From positions 1 to 50,607 of the IMG/VR virus record IMGVR_UViG_3300042554_001300: a stretch of 50,607 bases of DNA; one strand, given 5' to 3'. A model generated the notes under the pieces. That model did not search any database and was not told where the DNA came from. It was given only the letters and a program-made list of their open reading frames with translations. Position 1 is the first letter of the stretch; every line of letters starts with the position of its first letter. A program made the position numbers and the translations under genes. This document shows, piece by piece, positions 17,091 to 23,304 of the stretch. The stretch comes from a virus.

Positions 17091-17649
17091 TACTTTTCAA
17101 CCTACCAAGTATTTGGCTAGAATGGCAGAACAAGGTCGGACTCCAGATAATGATGACGATGTAGGTGCCATGATGAACTTCTATAAGACAGAAGCAGAAC
17201 GCAGATTTGAGCAGGAGCAGGATCCTGCATGGCGTGAGCATAACATGGAGTATGATCTACGTACCAGTGAATTCATGTGCGAAAAGGTTCGTAGCAATGA
17301 TTACTATGCACAGAATCTCTATGCTGCCATGTGCAACAATGACTTTGTTAAACTCGATGTCATGCCCATTCTAGAGGATCGTTCATGGACCTGTTCATGG
17401 AGGTACTCGGGTGGTATTGTGGCAGACATGATGGGTTCAGGTGACTACATAGATTGGTACTGTTCAGGTATTCGCAATGACATTGACGACTCTGTGCAGG
17501 AAGGGTGGTCGGACTTGGAACGTCAACGGTACCGGAATCAATACCAGCGTTATGTAGCCGAAGGGTGTATCACTAAGGAAATTAGACAAGATTTACAACA
17601 AATAGGTTGGGTACCCAAACCAGGAGGTGACTGGGAAAAATTCGAGTGA
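17035..17649 (+). CDS. Conserved phage protein of unknown function
   Basis: Up to 204 residues. The conserved-looking core is EYDLRTSEFMCEKVRSNDYY, AQNLYAAMCNNDF, WTCSWRYSGGIVADM and DYIDWYCSGI, rich in Trp and Cys, and ends near IGWVPKPGGDW. I recognise the pattern as a widespread uncharacterised protein of T4-like aquatic phages. The start is uncertain: the ATG at 17035 would overlap the upstream gene by 56 bp, and the ATG at 17122 would avoid the overlap but lacks an SD. It precedes the promoter at 17658. Confidence 0.65.
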   Translation: MMKEQLHSCATLSRSPDRNTFQPTKYLARMAEQGRTPDNDDDVGAMMNFYKTEAERRFEQEQDPAWREHNMEYDLRTSEFMCEKVRSNDYYAQNLYAAMCNNDFVKLDVMPILEDRSWTCSWRYSGGIVADMMGSGDYIDWYCSGIRNDIDDSVQEGWSDLERQRYRNQYQRYVAEGCITKEIRQDLQQIGWVPKPGGDWEKFE

Positions 17650-17657
17650 ATTACTTA

Positions 17658-17686
17658 TTGACAACATGCACTGTTTCAACTATACT
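17658..17686 (+). promoter_or_regulatory. Consensus sigma70 promoter
   Basis: TTGACA at 17658-17663, 17 nt, TATACT at 17681-17686, followed by AAAAGGA before the ATG at 17714. Confidence 0.88.
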
Positions 17687-17713
17687 TGATAGACTTACTT
17701 AAAAGGACACACA

Positions 17714-17959
17714 ATGGCTTTTACTAAAATTTCAACTTCACAAAACGTTTTTCTCGAGCAGTATCTTCGTGGCACTGGACGCAGCCTTAGTGCACGTCAA
17801 GCCGAATCATTGTATGGCATCAAGAATATTCGTGCACGTATGACCGAGTTTCGCCATGCTGGTTTGAAGGTTACCACCAAGCCTAACACCGAAGGTCGTA
17901 CGACCTACTCAGTTAGTGCTCGTGATGTCACTGGCAGTCGTGCTAGTCGTTTTGCCTAA
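17714..17959 (+). CDS. Helix-turn-helix DNA-binding protein
   Basis: 81 residues. LSARQAESLYGIKNIRARMTEFRHAGLKV reads as a winged-HTH unit (recognition-helix pattern, residues ~24-52) followed by a beta hairpin with basic residues. It has its own consensus promoter, a good SD (AAAAGGA) and a clean terminator, making a single-gene early unit. Likely a phage transcription regulator; the target is unknown. Confidence 0.7.
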   Translation: MAFTKISTSQNVFLEQYLRGTGRSLSARQAESLYGIKNIRARMTEFRHAGLKVTTKPNTEGRTTYSVSARDVTGSRASRFA

Positions 17960-17978
17960 TTGATGCAGTAAGCGGTAT

Positions 17979-18010
17979 AAAAGGCTGTCTAGTACAGCCT
18001 TTTATTGTTT
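17979..18010 (+). terminator. Intrinsic terminator of the HTH gene
   Basis: AAAAGGCTGT / ACAGCCTTTT stem of 10 bp with CTAGT loop, followed by ATTGTTT. It closes the single-gene unit. Confidence 0.82.
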
Positions 18011-18020
18011 ATAAAGGTGC

Positions 18021-18386
18021 ATGATGCAACTACAAGATAACGAACGTTTATTCTTATTCAGCTGGGATAGTTTTGGCATTGAAAGCATTGTGGATCTCAC
18101 CAGCTATGCAGGCTGGGATCAACTACAATTGTTAAATATGTTAGGTGATCGACCAGTACAGCGTAATCCTGCTCATAGTATTGTACAGAGTATTTTGCTT
18201 CGAGCCAGATATAACGGGCATAGGCATTATGAAGTTTACATGGTGGTATGTGACCAGGCTATGACAGAAAACTATTGGCGTGAACAGTGGGCACTATATC
18301 CACAAAATACCGCAGATGTCGTTCGTGTGCGTGGACATAAGTTATGGTCAGATCGAGTTGATGAAGATAGAGTTGTGATAAAATGA
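18021..18386 (+). CDS. Conserved protein of unknown function, coupled to a phosphoesterase
   Basis: 121 residues beginning MMQLQDNERLFLFSWDSFGI, with IVDLTSYAGWDQLQLLNML and a C-terminal RVRGHKLWSDRVDEDRVVIK. AAAGGTGC precedes the tandem ATGATG start. It overlaps the phosphoesterase gene by 4 bp (ATGA), suggesting the two products are needed together. No function is recognised. Confidence 0.6.
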   Translation: MMQLQDNERLFLFSWDSFGIESIVDLTSYAGWDQLQLLNMLGDRPVQRNPAHSIVQSILLRARYNGHRHYEVYMVVCDQAMTENYWREQWALYPQNTADVVRVRGHKLWSDRVDEDRVVIK

Positions 18387-19207
18387 AAATTTCGTACATG
18401 AGTGATTTGCATCTCGAGTTTGGTGACTTGGAGTTGCCAGGCGGGGATATACTTGTACTAGCCGGCGACGTTGCTGAAGTCAGGAACATTGAGGTTGCTT
18501 ATGATCCTGCGTTTGCTTCATTAGGTACAGAAATTACCAGACATGGGCGTCCAGATCGTGCTCGTAGGTTCTTTGAGGAAGAATGTGCCAAATATCGCCA
18601 AGTGTTCTATGTCATGGGCAACCACGAGCACTATCACGCTGAGTTTCTCGGCACAGAAGATCGTCTCCGAGCAGTTATGCCTGACAATATTAGACTAATG
18701 GAACTAGATGATGTTGTCATTGACGGCGTTCGTTTTCTAGGTTGCAGCTTATGGACTGATCTCAATGGTGATGATCCTGCCACTGCTAGTGTTCTGCGCG
18801 GAGTTATGAATGATTATCGTGTGGTCAAGTATCATAATCCAGCTAACAACGCATGGCACCGGCTGACTCCAGATATCACTCGTGGTGTTCATCGTGCTAG
18901 TGTAAATTGGTTGAAAGATAGACTGCGCGAACAGCTGACTACACCAACTGTGGTCATCACGCATCATGCTCCTAGTTTTCAAAGTATCCACCGAGACTAC
19001 GTACATGATCGTTTGATGAATGGTGGATATGCTAGTAATCTAGAGCAGATGATTCTAGATCACTCACAAATCAAAGTCTGGATTCATGGGCACATACATC
19101 AGCGCCAAGATTACCAAATTGGTCAATGCCGTGTCGTAGCTAATCCACGAGGATATCAAGGTTATGAACACATGGAGTTTGATACCACATGCAGCATCAA
19201 TCTTTAA
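18383..19207 (+). CDS. Calcineurin-like metallophosphoesterase
   Basis: 274 residues with all the metallophosphoesterase motifs in order: DLHLE (residues ~8-12), LAGDVAE, MGNHEHY, VVITHHAPS and the closing HGHIHQ. Binuclear metal ligands are therefore present. The substrate (cyclic nucleotide, nucleic acid or protein phosphate) cannot be told from the sequence. It is coupled by ATGA to the gene before and overlaps the next gene by 19 bp. Confidence 0.9.
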   Translation: MKISYMSDLHLEFGDLELPGGDILVLAGDVAEVRNIEVAYDPAFASLGTEITRHGRPDRARRFFEEECAKYRQVFYVMGNHEHYHAEFLGTEDRLRAVMPDNIRLMELDDVVIDGVRFLGCSLWTDLNGDDPATASVLRGVMNDYRVVKYHNPANNAWHRLTPDITRGVHRASVNWLKDRLREQLTTPTVVITHHAPSFQSIHRDYVHDRLMNGGYASNLEQMILDHSQIKVWIHGHIHQRQDYQIGQCRVVANPRGYQGYEHMEFDTTCSINL

Positions 19208-19422
19208 CAGTGGTGCGTGTGGCATGGAATTTGGATTCACCTACGCCCTGGAGTGAAGTTACAGCCAGGGCCATAGAATGTTTTGGGTTGCCCGGAGATC
19301 GGTATTTTACGCATCTAACACAAGATTTCATGGAGTACCATTTCCGCGACCCACATGATGCCACTTTGTTTGTGTTAGAGCATTCAGGAAATATCCATAT
19401 AGAAGTTGTAAAGGACTATTGA
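19189..19422 (+). CDS. Small protein resembling the F-x-L-R-W array family
   Basis: 77 residues ending RYFTHLTQDFMEYHFRDPHD then ATLFVLEHSG. The D-A-x-x-F-x-L core is the pattern that ends the short proteins of the 42-46 kb array (D-A-x-M-F-A-L-R-W), so this may be a distant relative placed elsewhere. It overlaps the phosphoesterase end by 19 bp. Function unknown. Confidence 0.55.
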   Translation: MQHQSLTVVRVAWNLDSPTPWSEVTARAIECFGLPGDRYFTHLTQDFMEYHFRDPHDATLFVLEHSGNIHIEVVKDY

Positions 19423-19428
19423 AAACTC

Positions 19429-19578
19429 ATGCTTAGGTTCTACATTTGTTATTGTATATTTGCTTTTGTGTGCTCAATCATAACGGCCATGCTGATTTGG
19501 GATATGGCTATTGCCGACCACGAAGATATCACAGTTCCGGGCTATGTTGTACCCGTACAACAGACAATTACCACATGA
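19429..19578 (+). CDS. Small single-pass membrane peptide
   Basis: 49 residues, MLRFYICYCIFAFVCSIITA then MLIWDMAIADHED, with one N-terminal transmembrane helix and a short soluble tail. It overlaps the next gene by ATGA at 19575. No SD is obvious, but the clean coupling and TM composition support it. It may be a membrane-active accessory peptide; no family is recognised. Confidence 0.5.
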   Translation: MLRFYICYCIFAFVCSIITAMLIWDMAIADHEDITVPGYVVPVQQTITT

Positions 19579-19814
19579 TAGACATAAGATTGACAGGTGT
19601 AAGGATAGACACTATACTAGGCATTGTGCGTGATTTACGCCAAGCAGGGCTAGTACAAGGACGGGATTTTGATTTTGCCTATACGCCAGAGCGGCTAGAC
19701 TACAATCTAGCCACAGTAGGCGAAGTACTAGCAAAACGGCAAACGGTGTTCAGTTTTTACGATGATAGCCTGGCGTCGTGGTTTGGTATAAAATACGCAG
19801 ATTATTTGGCATAA
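19575..19814 (+). CDS. Small protein resembling the F-x-L-R-W array family
   Basis: 79 residues, MIDIRLTGVRIDTILGIVRD onward. The end TVFSFYDDSLASWFGIKYAD is similar in layout to the D-A-x-x-F-A-L-R-W end of the 42-46 kb proteins (acidic residue, small residue, aromatic, then K/R-W/Y). It begins in an ATGA overlap and is followed by two late-promoter-like boxes. Confidence 0.55.
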   Translation: MIDIRLTGVRIDTILGIVRDLRQAGLVQGRDFDFAYTPERLDYNLATVGEVLAKRQTVFSFYDDSLASWFGIKYADYLA

Positions 19815-19871
19815 ATAAACAACGTGGTATAAATACAACAGGTTGACAGGCAGTAAGAAAACCAGTATTAT
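19810..19871 (+). promoter_or_regulatory. Composite late (TATAAATA) and sigma70 promoter region
   Basis: CATAAATA at 19810-19817 and a perfect T4 late box TATAAATA at 19828-19835 are followed by TTGACA at 19843-19848, 17 nt and TATTAT at 19866-19871. The downstream unit could therefore be made both early (host sigma70) and late. Confidence 0.75.
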
Positions 19872-19910
19872 ACGAACATAGCAGCAAAACATTAAACAAC
19901 GAGGACTTAA

Positions 19911-20039
19911 ATGCAACTAACAGTCGGATCAGTAACAGCGAAGATTAGTCATAGCACACCCATGTGCTCATGGCAGTCATCGAGTTATGATCGCGCCAAT
20001 GAGGGCAAAGGTCCGGGGTCCGTGGAGGGCCGGATGTAA
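19911..20039 (+). CDS. 42-residue ORF in a small terminated transcript (could be a small RNA)
   Basis: ATG with GAGGA 6 nt upstream encodes MQLTVGSVTAKISHSTPMCS and a Gly/Ser-rich end (KGPGSVEGRM), with no recognisable fold. The transcript runs from the promoter at 19843 to the terminator at 20067-20100, about 220 nt. The GC-rich middle (around 20010-20035) could fold. A short regulatory RNA is an equal alternative to a peptide. Confidence 0.4.
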   Translation: MQLTVGSVTAKISHSTPMCSWQSSSYDRANEGKGPGSVEGRM

Positions 20040-20066
20040 GCAATACTAGCATCCAAACTTCCAAGG

Positions 20067-20100
20067 ACCCTAGGATCGAAAGACCTAGGGTTTTTGTTTT
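20067..20100 (+). terminator. Strong intrinsic terminator
   Basis: ACCCTAGG (20067-20074) and CCTAGGGT (20084-20091) form an 8-bp GC-rich stem around a 9-nt loop, followed by TTTTGTTTT. Confidence 0.9.
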
Positions 20101-20217
20101 GTGCGGTAAAGTGTGAGGCAACGCGAGCCTGCTGGCACTATAAACATCAGCTATAATGTGGGCGGACTACCGGATGAGAAGCTCCTGGCGATAACAGGGG
20201 TGGTAAAAAGGTAGTAG

Positions 20218-20288
20218 TAATAAAGCAGACTGCCGAACAGTCAAATTGCAGCGGCAAGTCCAACGCAGATGAGTAGTCTGCTTTATTA
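20218..20288 (+). ncRNA. Copy 1 of a recurrent pseudoknot-like RNA motif, upstream of the tRNA array
   Basis: Outer stem of 13 perfect bp (20218-20230 with 20276-20288) encloses CGAACAGTCAAAT, TGC, a variable loop, GCA and GATGA. TGCCG (20231-20235) can pair with CGGCA (20252-20256), and the enclosed TGC with the downstream GCA, giving a crossing (H-type) arrangement. The same core occurs at 23711-23784 and twice at 47111-47193. The stretch 20101-20217 holds no convincing gene; a TATAAT at 20152 lacks a good -35. Confidence 0.65.
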
Positions 20289-20320
20289 CCAGCATTCATT
20301 AGAGTGCTGTAAACTTATAT

Positions 20321-20404
20321 GGAGATCGGGCGGCATTGGCGACCGCAGCTGACTGTAAATCAGTACTCTCTGAGCACGGGGTTCGAATCCCTGGATCTCC
20401 ACCA
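20321..20404 (+). tRNA. tRNA-Tyr (GTA)
   Basis: Acceptor GGAGATC/GATCTCC, anticodon loop CTGTAAA, long class II variable arm, T-arm with GTTCGAATCC, and encoded CCA. Confidence 0.95.
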
Positions 20405-20410
20405 TACACT

Positions 20411-20485
20411 GCACCCATCGTCTATCGGTTAGGACGCTAGACTTTCAATCTGGAAAGACGGGTTCGACTCCCGTTGGGTGTGCCA
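20411..20485 (+). tRNA. tRNA-Glu (TTC)
   Basis: Acceptor GCACCCA/TGGGTGT, anticodon loop CTTTCAA, T-loop TTCGACT, encoded CCA. Confidence 0.95.
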
Positions 20486-20490
20486 AACAT

Positions 20491-20566
20491 GTCGTAGAGA
20501 CCACCTGGAGGTGATGCCTGACTGTCTATCAGGTCGCGGCGGGTTCGATTCCCGTCTACGGCGCCA
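20491..20566 (+). tRNA. tRNA-Asp (GTC), first copy, atypical loop
   Basis: Acceptor GTCGTAG/CTACGGC (one wobble), anticodon loop CTGTCTA, encoded CCA. Position 37 is T rather than a purine and position 8 is not T, unlike the second Asp gene at 20659, so this copy may be diverged or specialised. Confidence 0.85.
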
Positions 20567-20574
20567 AACACGAT

Positions 20575-20652
20575 GCGGGTATAACTCAATTTGGTTAGAG
20601 TAACTGGCTTTTAACCAGTAAGTTCTTGGTTCGAGTCCAAGTGCCCGTACCA
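20575..20652 (+). tRNA. tRNA-Lys (TTT)
   Basis: Acceptor GCGGGTA/TGCCCGT with wobbles, anticodon loop CTTTTAA, T-arm CTTGG TTCGAGT CCAAG, encoded CCA. Confidence 0.93.
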
Positions 20653-20658
20653 TAATAT

Positions 20659-20733
20659 GGTCTGTTAGTTCATCGGTAAGAATAATGGCTTGTCACGCCA
20701 TAGAGACGGGTTCGACTCCCGTACAGACCGCCA
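20659..20733 (+). tRNA. tRNA-Asp (GTC), second copy
   Basis: Acceptor GGTCTGT/ACAGACC, anticodon loop TTGTCAC (typical Asp loop with A37), T-arm ACGGG TTCGACT CCCGT, encoded CCA. Confidence 0.93.
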
Positions 20734-20738
20734 AGTTA

Positions 20739-20813
20739 GGGGGATTAGTATAATTGGGAAAACACCGCGTTTGCACCGCGGAGTCATCGGTTCGAACCCG
20801 TTATCCTCCACCA
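20739..20813 (+). tRNA. tRNA-Ala (TGC)
   Basis: Acceptor GGGGGAT/ATCCTCC with one wobble, anticodon stem CCGCG/CGCGG and loop TTTGCAC, encoded CCA. Confidence 0.93.
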
Positions 20814-20819
20814 AGTAAT

Positions 20820-20893
20820 GTCTCTCAAGTGTTACGGTAGCACAGCAGCCTCCAAATCTGCGGGCCGGGGTTCGACTCCCTGGAGGGACGCCA
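20820..20893 (+). tRNA. tRNA-Trp (CCA)
   Basis: Acceptor GTCTCTC/GAGGGAC, anticodon loop CTCCAAA, T-arm GGGG TTCGACT CCCT, encoded CCA. Confidence 0.9.
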
Positions 20894-20899
20894 TTTATT

Positions 20900-20975
20900 G
20901 GTAATGTAGCATAGCGGCCAATGCGGTACCTTCATATGGTATCTATCGTAGGTTCGAGTCCTACCATTACCACCA
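20900..20975 (+). tRNA. tRNA with CAT anticodon (elongator Met or Ile2)
   Basis: Acceptor GGTAATG/CATTACC, anticodon loop TTCATAT, T-arm GTAGG TTCGAGT CCTAC, encoded CCA. A paired G1-C72 excludes an initiator. Met or lysidine-modified Ile cannot be separated by sequence alone. Confidence 0.9.
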
Positions 20976-20980
20976 CCCAT

Positions 20981-21075
20981 GGAGAGTGATGCAGGCGAGA
21001 TGGTTCGCCGACTAGTCTTGAAAACTAGGTTCCGCTGAAGAAGGGGATGGGGTTCGACTCCTCCGCTCTCCACCA
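20981..21075 (+). tRNA. tRNA-Ser (TGA)
   Basis: Class II tRNA: acceptor GGAGAGT/GCTCTCC, anticodon stem CTAGT/ACTAG with loop CTTGAAA, long variable arm, encoded CCA. Confidence 0.95.
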
Positions 21076-21080
21076 TCCAT

Positions 21081-21156
21081 GCCTGTTTAGCTCAGTTGGT
21101 AGAGCATTCGACCGATAATCGAAAGGTCTCTGGTTCGAACCCAGGAACAGGTACCA
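21081..21156 (+). tRNA. tRNA-Ile (GAT)
   Basis: Acceptor GCCTGTT/AACAGGT, D-arm TAGCTCAGTTGGTAGAGC, anticodon stem TTCGA/TCGAA with loop CCGATAA, encoded CCA. Position 33 reads C where U is nearly universal. Confidence 0.9.
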
Positions 21157-21163
21157 CGTCTAT

Positions 21164-21240
21164 TGGGGGTTCGCCAAGTCTGGTAAGGCAACGGATTTTG
21201 ATTCCGTTACGCATAGGTTCGAATCCTATACCCCCTTCCA
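21164..21240 (+). tRNA. tRNA-Gln (TTG)
   Basis: Acceptor TGGGGGT/ACCCCCT, with the weak first pair characteristic of tRNA-Gln (here T1 opposite T72), anticodon loop TTTTGAT, encoded CCA. Confidence 0.92.
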
Positions 21241-21246
21241 ACACAT

Positions 21247-21321
21247 GCTGATATAGATCAGGGGAAGATCGCTGACTTGGTAAGTCAGAGGCCGCAGGTT
21301 CAAATCCTGCTATCAGCACCA
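21247..21321 (+). tRNA. tRNA-Thr (GGT)
   Basis: Acceptor GCTGATA/TATCAGC, anticodon stem CTGAC/GTCAG with loop TTGGTAA, encoded CCA. Confidence 0.94.
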
Positions 21322-21326
21322 TGTAT

Positions 21327-21405
21327 GCCGCTTGAGCTAGTGTGGTCATTTCAGCACGAGTCTGAAGAACTCGAGAACTTGGTTCGATTCCAAGAGGCGG
21401 CACCA
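21327..21405 (+). tRNA. tRNA-Phe (GAA)
   Basis: Acceptor GCCGCTT/AGGCGGC, anticodon stem CGAGT/ACTCG with loop CTGAAGA, T-arm CTTGG TTCGATT CCAAG, encoded CCA. The D-loop is long. Confidence 0.92.
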
Positions 21406-21411
21406 TAATAT

Positions 21412-21486
21412 ACCACCGTAGTCTAATGGAAAGGCAACGCTCTTCTAAAGCGTCCTATGGGGGTTCGAATCCCTCCGGTGGTGCCA
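21412..21486 (+). tRNA. tRNA-Arg (TCT)
   Basis: Acceptor ACCACCG/CGGTGGT, anticodon stem ACGCT/AGCGT with loop CTTCTAA, encoded CCA. Confidence 0.94.
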
Positions 21487-21492
21487 ATCAAT

Positions 21493-21568
21493 GGTGACCT
21501 TAGTGTAGTGGTCTGCACCTCTCGTTGTGACCGAGAAAGTATGAGTTCAATCCTCATAGGTTACCCCA
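21493..21568 (+). tRNA. tRNA-His (GTG)
   Basis: Encoded extra G at -1 opposite C73, which is the histidine identity element; anticodon loop TTGTGAC; acceptor GTGACCT/AGGTTAC; encoded CCA. Confidence 0.93.
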
Positions 21569-21576
21569 ACAATACC

Positions 21577-21584
21577 ACTAAATA
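21577..21584 (+). promoter_or_regulatory. T4-like late promoter box, 5 nt before a start codon
   Basis: ACTAAATA with exactly 5 nt to the ATG at 21590 and no SD. Transcription would begin at the start codon. Confidence 0.55.
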
Positions 21585-21589
21585 TCACT

Positions 21590-22231
21590 ATGATCAAACC
21601 CACTGTGGCTGTGTTTGTGCATCATCCTGAATGCAGTGTACAAAGCGCACACGGCCTAATTCGAGCTCTTAGCGCAGAATATTCAGTACACTGTATTGAC
21701 AATCGATCTCTAACATCAACAGCACTCAGCAAATATGATCTTGTGTGTTTTCCTGGTGGCATTGGTGACAGTGATAGTTGGCATAAAATATGCGAATCAG
21801 GCGCAGATGCTGTGCGTGAGTATGTGGCCACTGGGGGTGCTTATTTAGGCATCTGCATGGGCGCATACTGGGCCGGACACCACTACTTCGACATTGTGCG
21901 TGGCATTGAGCCTGTGCAGTACATACGCAGAAAGAACACAGATATTAGGCGTAGTTTTGGTACTGTGGTCGCAGTTGACTGGCAGAAACACAGAGAATAC
22001 ATGTACTTTTATGATGGTTGTGCCTTGGTAGATCATGGCAGTCGACATCGAGTCATTGCTCGGTATACCAATGGTGACAGTGCTGCTGTCATACAAGGAC
22101 GCATTGGACTAATAGGCCCACACCCAGAAAGTGACGTCTATTGGTACAGCAAACCATACATGCAGCCTTACTGGCATGAATACCATCATCATACACTGTT
22201 AAGTGAATTTGTAGATCGTTTGATCTACTAG
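21590..22231 (+). CDS. Class I glutamine-amidotransferase-like (BPL_N-type) protein
   Basis: 213 residues. DLVCFPGGIGDSDSWHKICE and GGAYLGICMGAYWAG are the oxyanion-loop and nucleophile-elbow motifs of the class I amidotransferase/BPL_N fold (candidate nucleophile Cys in GICMG), and GPHPESDVYW supplies a C-terminal His. It may be an amidotransferase or a biotin-ligase N-domain-like hydrolase of unknown substrate. It is the only ordinary gene inside the tRNA array, preceded by a late box at 21577, and is probably a late moron-like insertion. Confidence 0.75.
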   Translation: MIKPTVAVFVHHPECSVQSAHGLIRALSAEYSVHCIDNRSLTSTALSKYDLVCFPGGIGDSDSWHKICESGADAVREYVATGGAYLGICMGAYWAGHHYFDIVRGIEPVQYIRRKNTDIRRSFGTVVAVDWQKHREYMYFYDGCALVDHGSRHRVIARYTNGDSAAVIQGRIGLIGPHPESDVYWYSKPYMQPYWHEYHHHTLLSEFVDRLIY

Positions 22232-22234
22232 ATT

Positions 22235-22311
22235 ACCACTGTAGCTCAGCTGAATAGAGCACTTGGCTACGAACCAAGGGGTCGTGGGTTTGAATCCTGC
22301 CAGTGGTGCCA
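22235..22311 (+). tRNA. tRNA-Arg (ACG)
   Basis: Acceptor ACCACTG/CAGTGGT, anticodon stem CTTGG/CCAAG with loop CTACGAA, encoded CCA. It follows the amidotransferase-like gene after 3 nt. Confidence 0.93.
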
Positions 22312-22318
22312 TATAGAG

Positions 22319-22347
22319 TTGACAACAAGGTGATTACTTGCTATAAT
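22319..22347 (+). promoter_or_regulatory. Consensus sigma70 promoter inside the tRNA array
   Basis: TTGACA at 22319-22324, 17 nt, TATAAT at 22342-22347; drives the tRNA-Ser(GCT), Asn and Cys group. Confidence 0.88.
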
Positions 22348-22391
22348 TACAGAAATAGCAGTAATCGTTCTTTAATAATAGCGTTGAATTT

Positions 22392-22483
22392 GGAGAGTTG
22401 GCCGAGCGGCTTAAGGCAGCAGGTTGCTAACCTGTCGATTCAGGAAACTGGGTCCGTGGGTTCGAATCCCACACTCTCCACCA
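22392..22483 (+). tRNA. tRNA-Ser (GCT)
   Basis: Class II: acceptor GGAGAGT/ACTCTCC, D-arm GGCCGAGCGGCTTAAGGC, loop TTGCTAA, long variable arm, encoded CCA. Confidence 0.95.
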
Positions 22484-22490
22484 AGACTGT

Positions 22491-22566
22491 TGTCCAGTAG
22501 ATCAGTCGGTAGATCAGCGGACTGTTAATCCGTGTGTCGGTGGTTCGAGCCCACCCTGGACAGCCA
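22491..22566 (+). tRNA. tRNA-Asn (GTT)
   Basis: Acceptor TGTCCAG/CTGGACA, anticodon loop CTGTTAA, T-arm GGTGG TTCGAGC CCACC, encoded CCA. Confidence 0.94.
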
Positions 22567-22572
22567 AACCAT

Positions 22573-22650
22573 AGTAGGGTGCCTGAGTGGCCAAAAGGAA
22601 CTGTCTGCAAAACAGTAAAGTCATCGGTTCGAATCCGATCCCTACTTCCA
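22573..22650 (+). tRNA. tRNA-Cys (GCA)
   Basis: Acceptor AGTAGGG/CCCTACT, anticodon stem ACTGT/ACAGT with loop CTGCAAA, encoded CCA. Confidence 0.94.
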
Positions 22651-22654
22651 AACA

Positions 22655-22690
22655 GGACGATTAGCTCAGTTGGTAGAGCGTTTTCTACGC
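22655..22690 (+). pseudogene. 5' half of a disrupted tRNA
   Basis: GGACGAT acceptor strand, then TAGCTCAGTTGGTAGAGCG, a standard D-arm, running into an anticodon-stem region that stops at TTTTCTACGC. No matching 3' half (needing ATCGTCC plus CCA) is found in the window. The next feature is a late-promoter box and an HNH gene, so the tRNA was cut near its anticodon by the insertion. Confidence 0.75.
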
Positions 22691-22695
22691 AAAAA

Positions 22696-22703
22696 CATAA
22701 ATA
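22696..22703 (+). promoter_or_regulatory. T4-like late promoter box for the HNH gene
   Basis: CATAAATA at the junction between the truncated tRNA and the HNH gene; AAAGGAG follows before the ATG at 22723. The same box occurs at the junction of the insertion at 31445. Confidence 0.6.
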
Positions 22704-22722
22704 CATTTGAGCAAAGGAGAAC

Positions 22723-23250
22723 ATGATGTTCAAGTGTAATGAATGTAACAAAGAGTTTGATCATCAGAGGGCATTAAATGCTCATCAAGTAGCACACAAG
22801 AAGATCAAAAGATATTCTGTAAGTAGGAAGAAAAAAGAAACAGAATATTTTACTTGTCTTAACTGTGGAACTGAAAAAGAAGTAGGTAGTTCGACTCGTA
22901 ATATGTTTTGTAGTAATTCTTGTGGAGGAGAATACCAACGCAAGCAAGCCAACGAACAAATTGAAAACGGCGAAGTTCTAGGCTTTTCTGTAATGCGTAG
23001 ATACTTGTTTGAAACCAGAGGCGTATGTGAAGAATGTGGAATAACTGATACTTACAACGGTAAGTCTATTACTTTACATTGCGATCATATTGACGGTAAT
23101 AGTGATAACAATGCGTTAGACAATTTACGATTGTTATGTCCTAACTGTCATAGTCAAACTGATACATGGTGCGGCCGTAATAAGAAAAACGCATCAAGAA
23201 ACAAGTATACAAGACAATGGAGACAAAGGGTCCTTAACTCAGTTGGTTAG
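22723..23250 (+). CDS. HNH homing endonuclease with N-terminal zinc finger, inserted in the tRNA array
   Basis: 175 residues. FKCNECNKEFDHQRALNAHQ is a C2H2 zinc finger, CLNCGTEKEV with FCSNSCGGEY a second Cys pair, and CEECGITDTYNG then LHCDHIDGNSDNNALDNLRL and CPNCH an HNH catalytic core. It starts 33 nt after the half tRNA at 22655, and its last 7 codons (RVLNSVG) and stop are encoded inside the downstream tRNA-Val, a 23-nt overlap. Inference: a mobile endonuclease that homes into tRNA loci. AAAGGAG fixes the start. Confidence 0.88.
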   Translation: MMFKCNECNKEFDHQRALNAHQVAHKKIKRYSVSRKKKETEYFTCLNCGTEKEVGSSTRNMFCSNSCGGEYQRKQANEQIENGEVLGFSVMRRYLFETRGVCEECGITDTYNGKSITLHCDHIDGNSDNNALDNLRLLCPNCHSQTDTWCGRNKKNASRNKYTRQWRQRVLNSVG

Positions 23251-23304
23251 AGTGCAATCTTTACACGGTTGAAGTCGTAGGTTCGAATCCTACAGGACCC
23301 ACCA
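23228..23304 (+). tRNA. tRNA-Val (TAC), overlapping the HNH gene
   Basis: Acceptor GGGTCCT/AGGACCC, D-arm TAACTCAGTTGGTTAGAGT, loop TTTACAC, T-arm GTAGG TTCGAAT CCTAC, encoded CCA. Its first 23 nt also encode the C-terminus of the HNH protein. Confidence 0.92.

Noticed and set aside
20231-20290. Hammerhead ribozyme
   Set aside because: GATGA and CGAA elements recall the hammerhead core, but the canonical CTGATGA and the three-way junction are missing in all copies.
20429-21406. Long minus-strand frames across the tRNA array
   Set aside because: They are antisense translations of tRNAs; the repeated G-[FL]-E-P-x-x and R-E-S-N-P segments come from the complement of the T-arm sequence.
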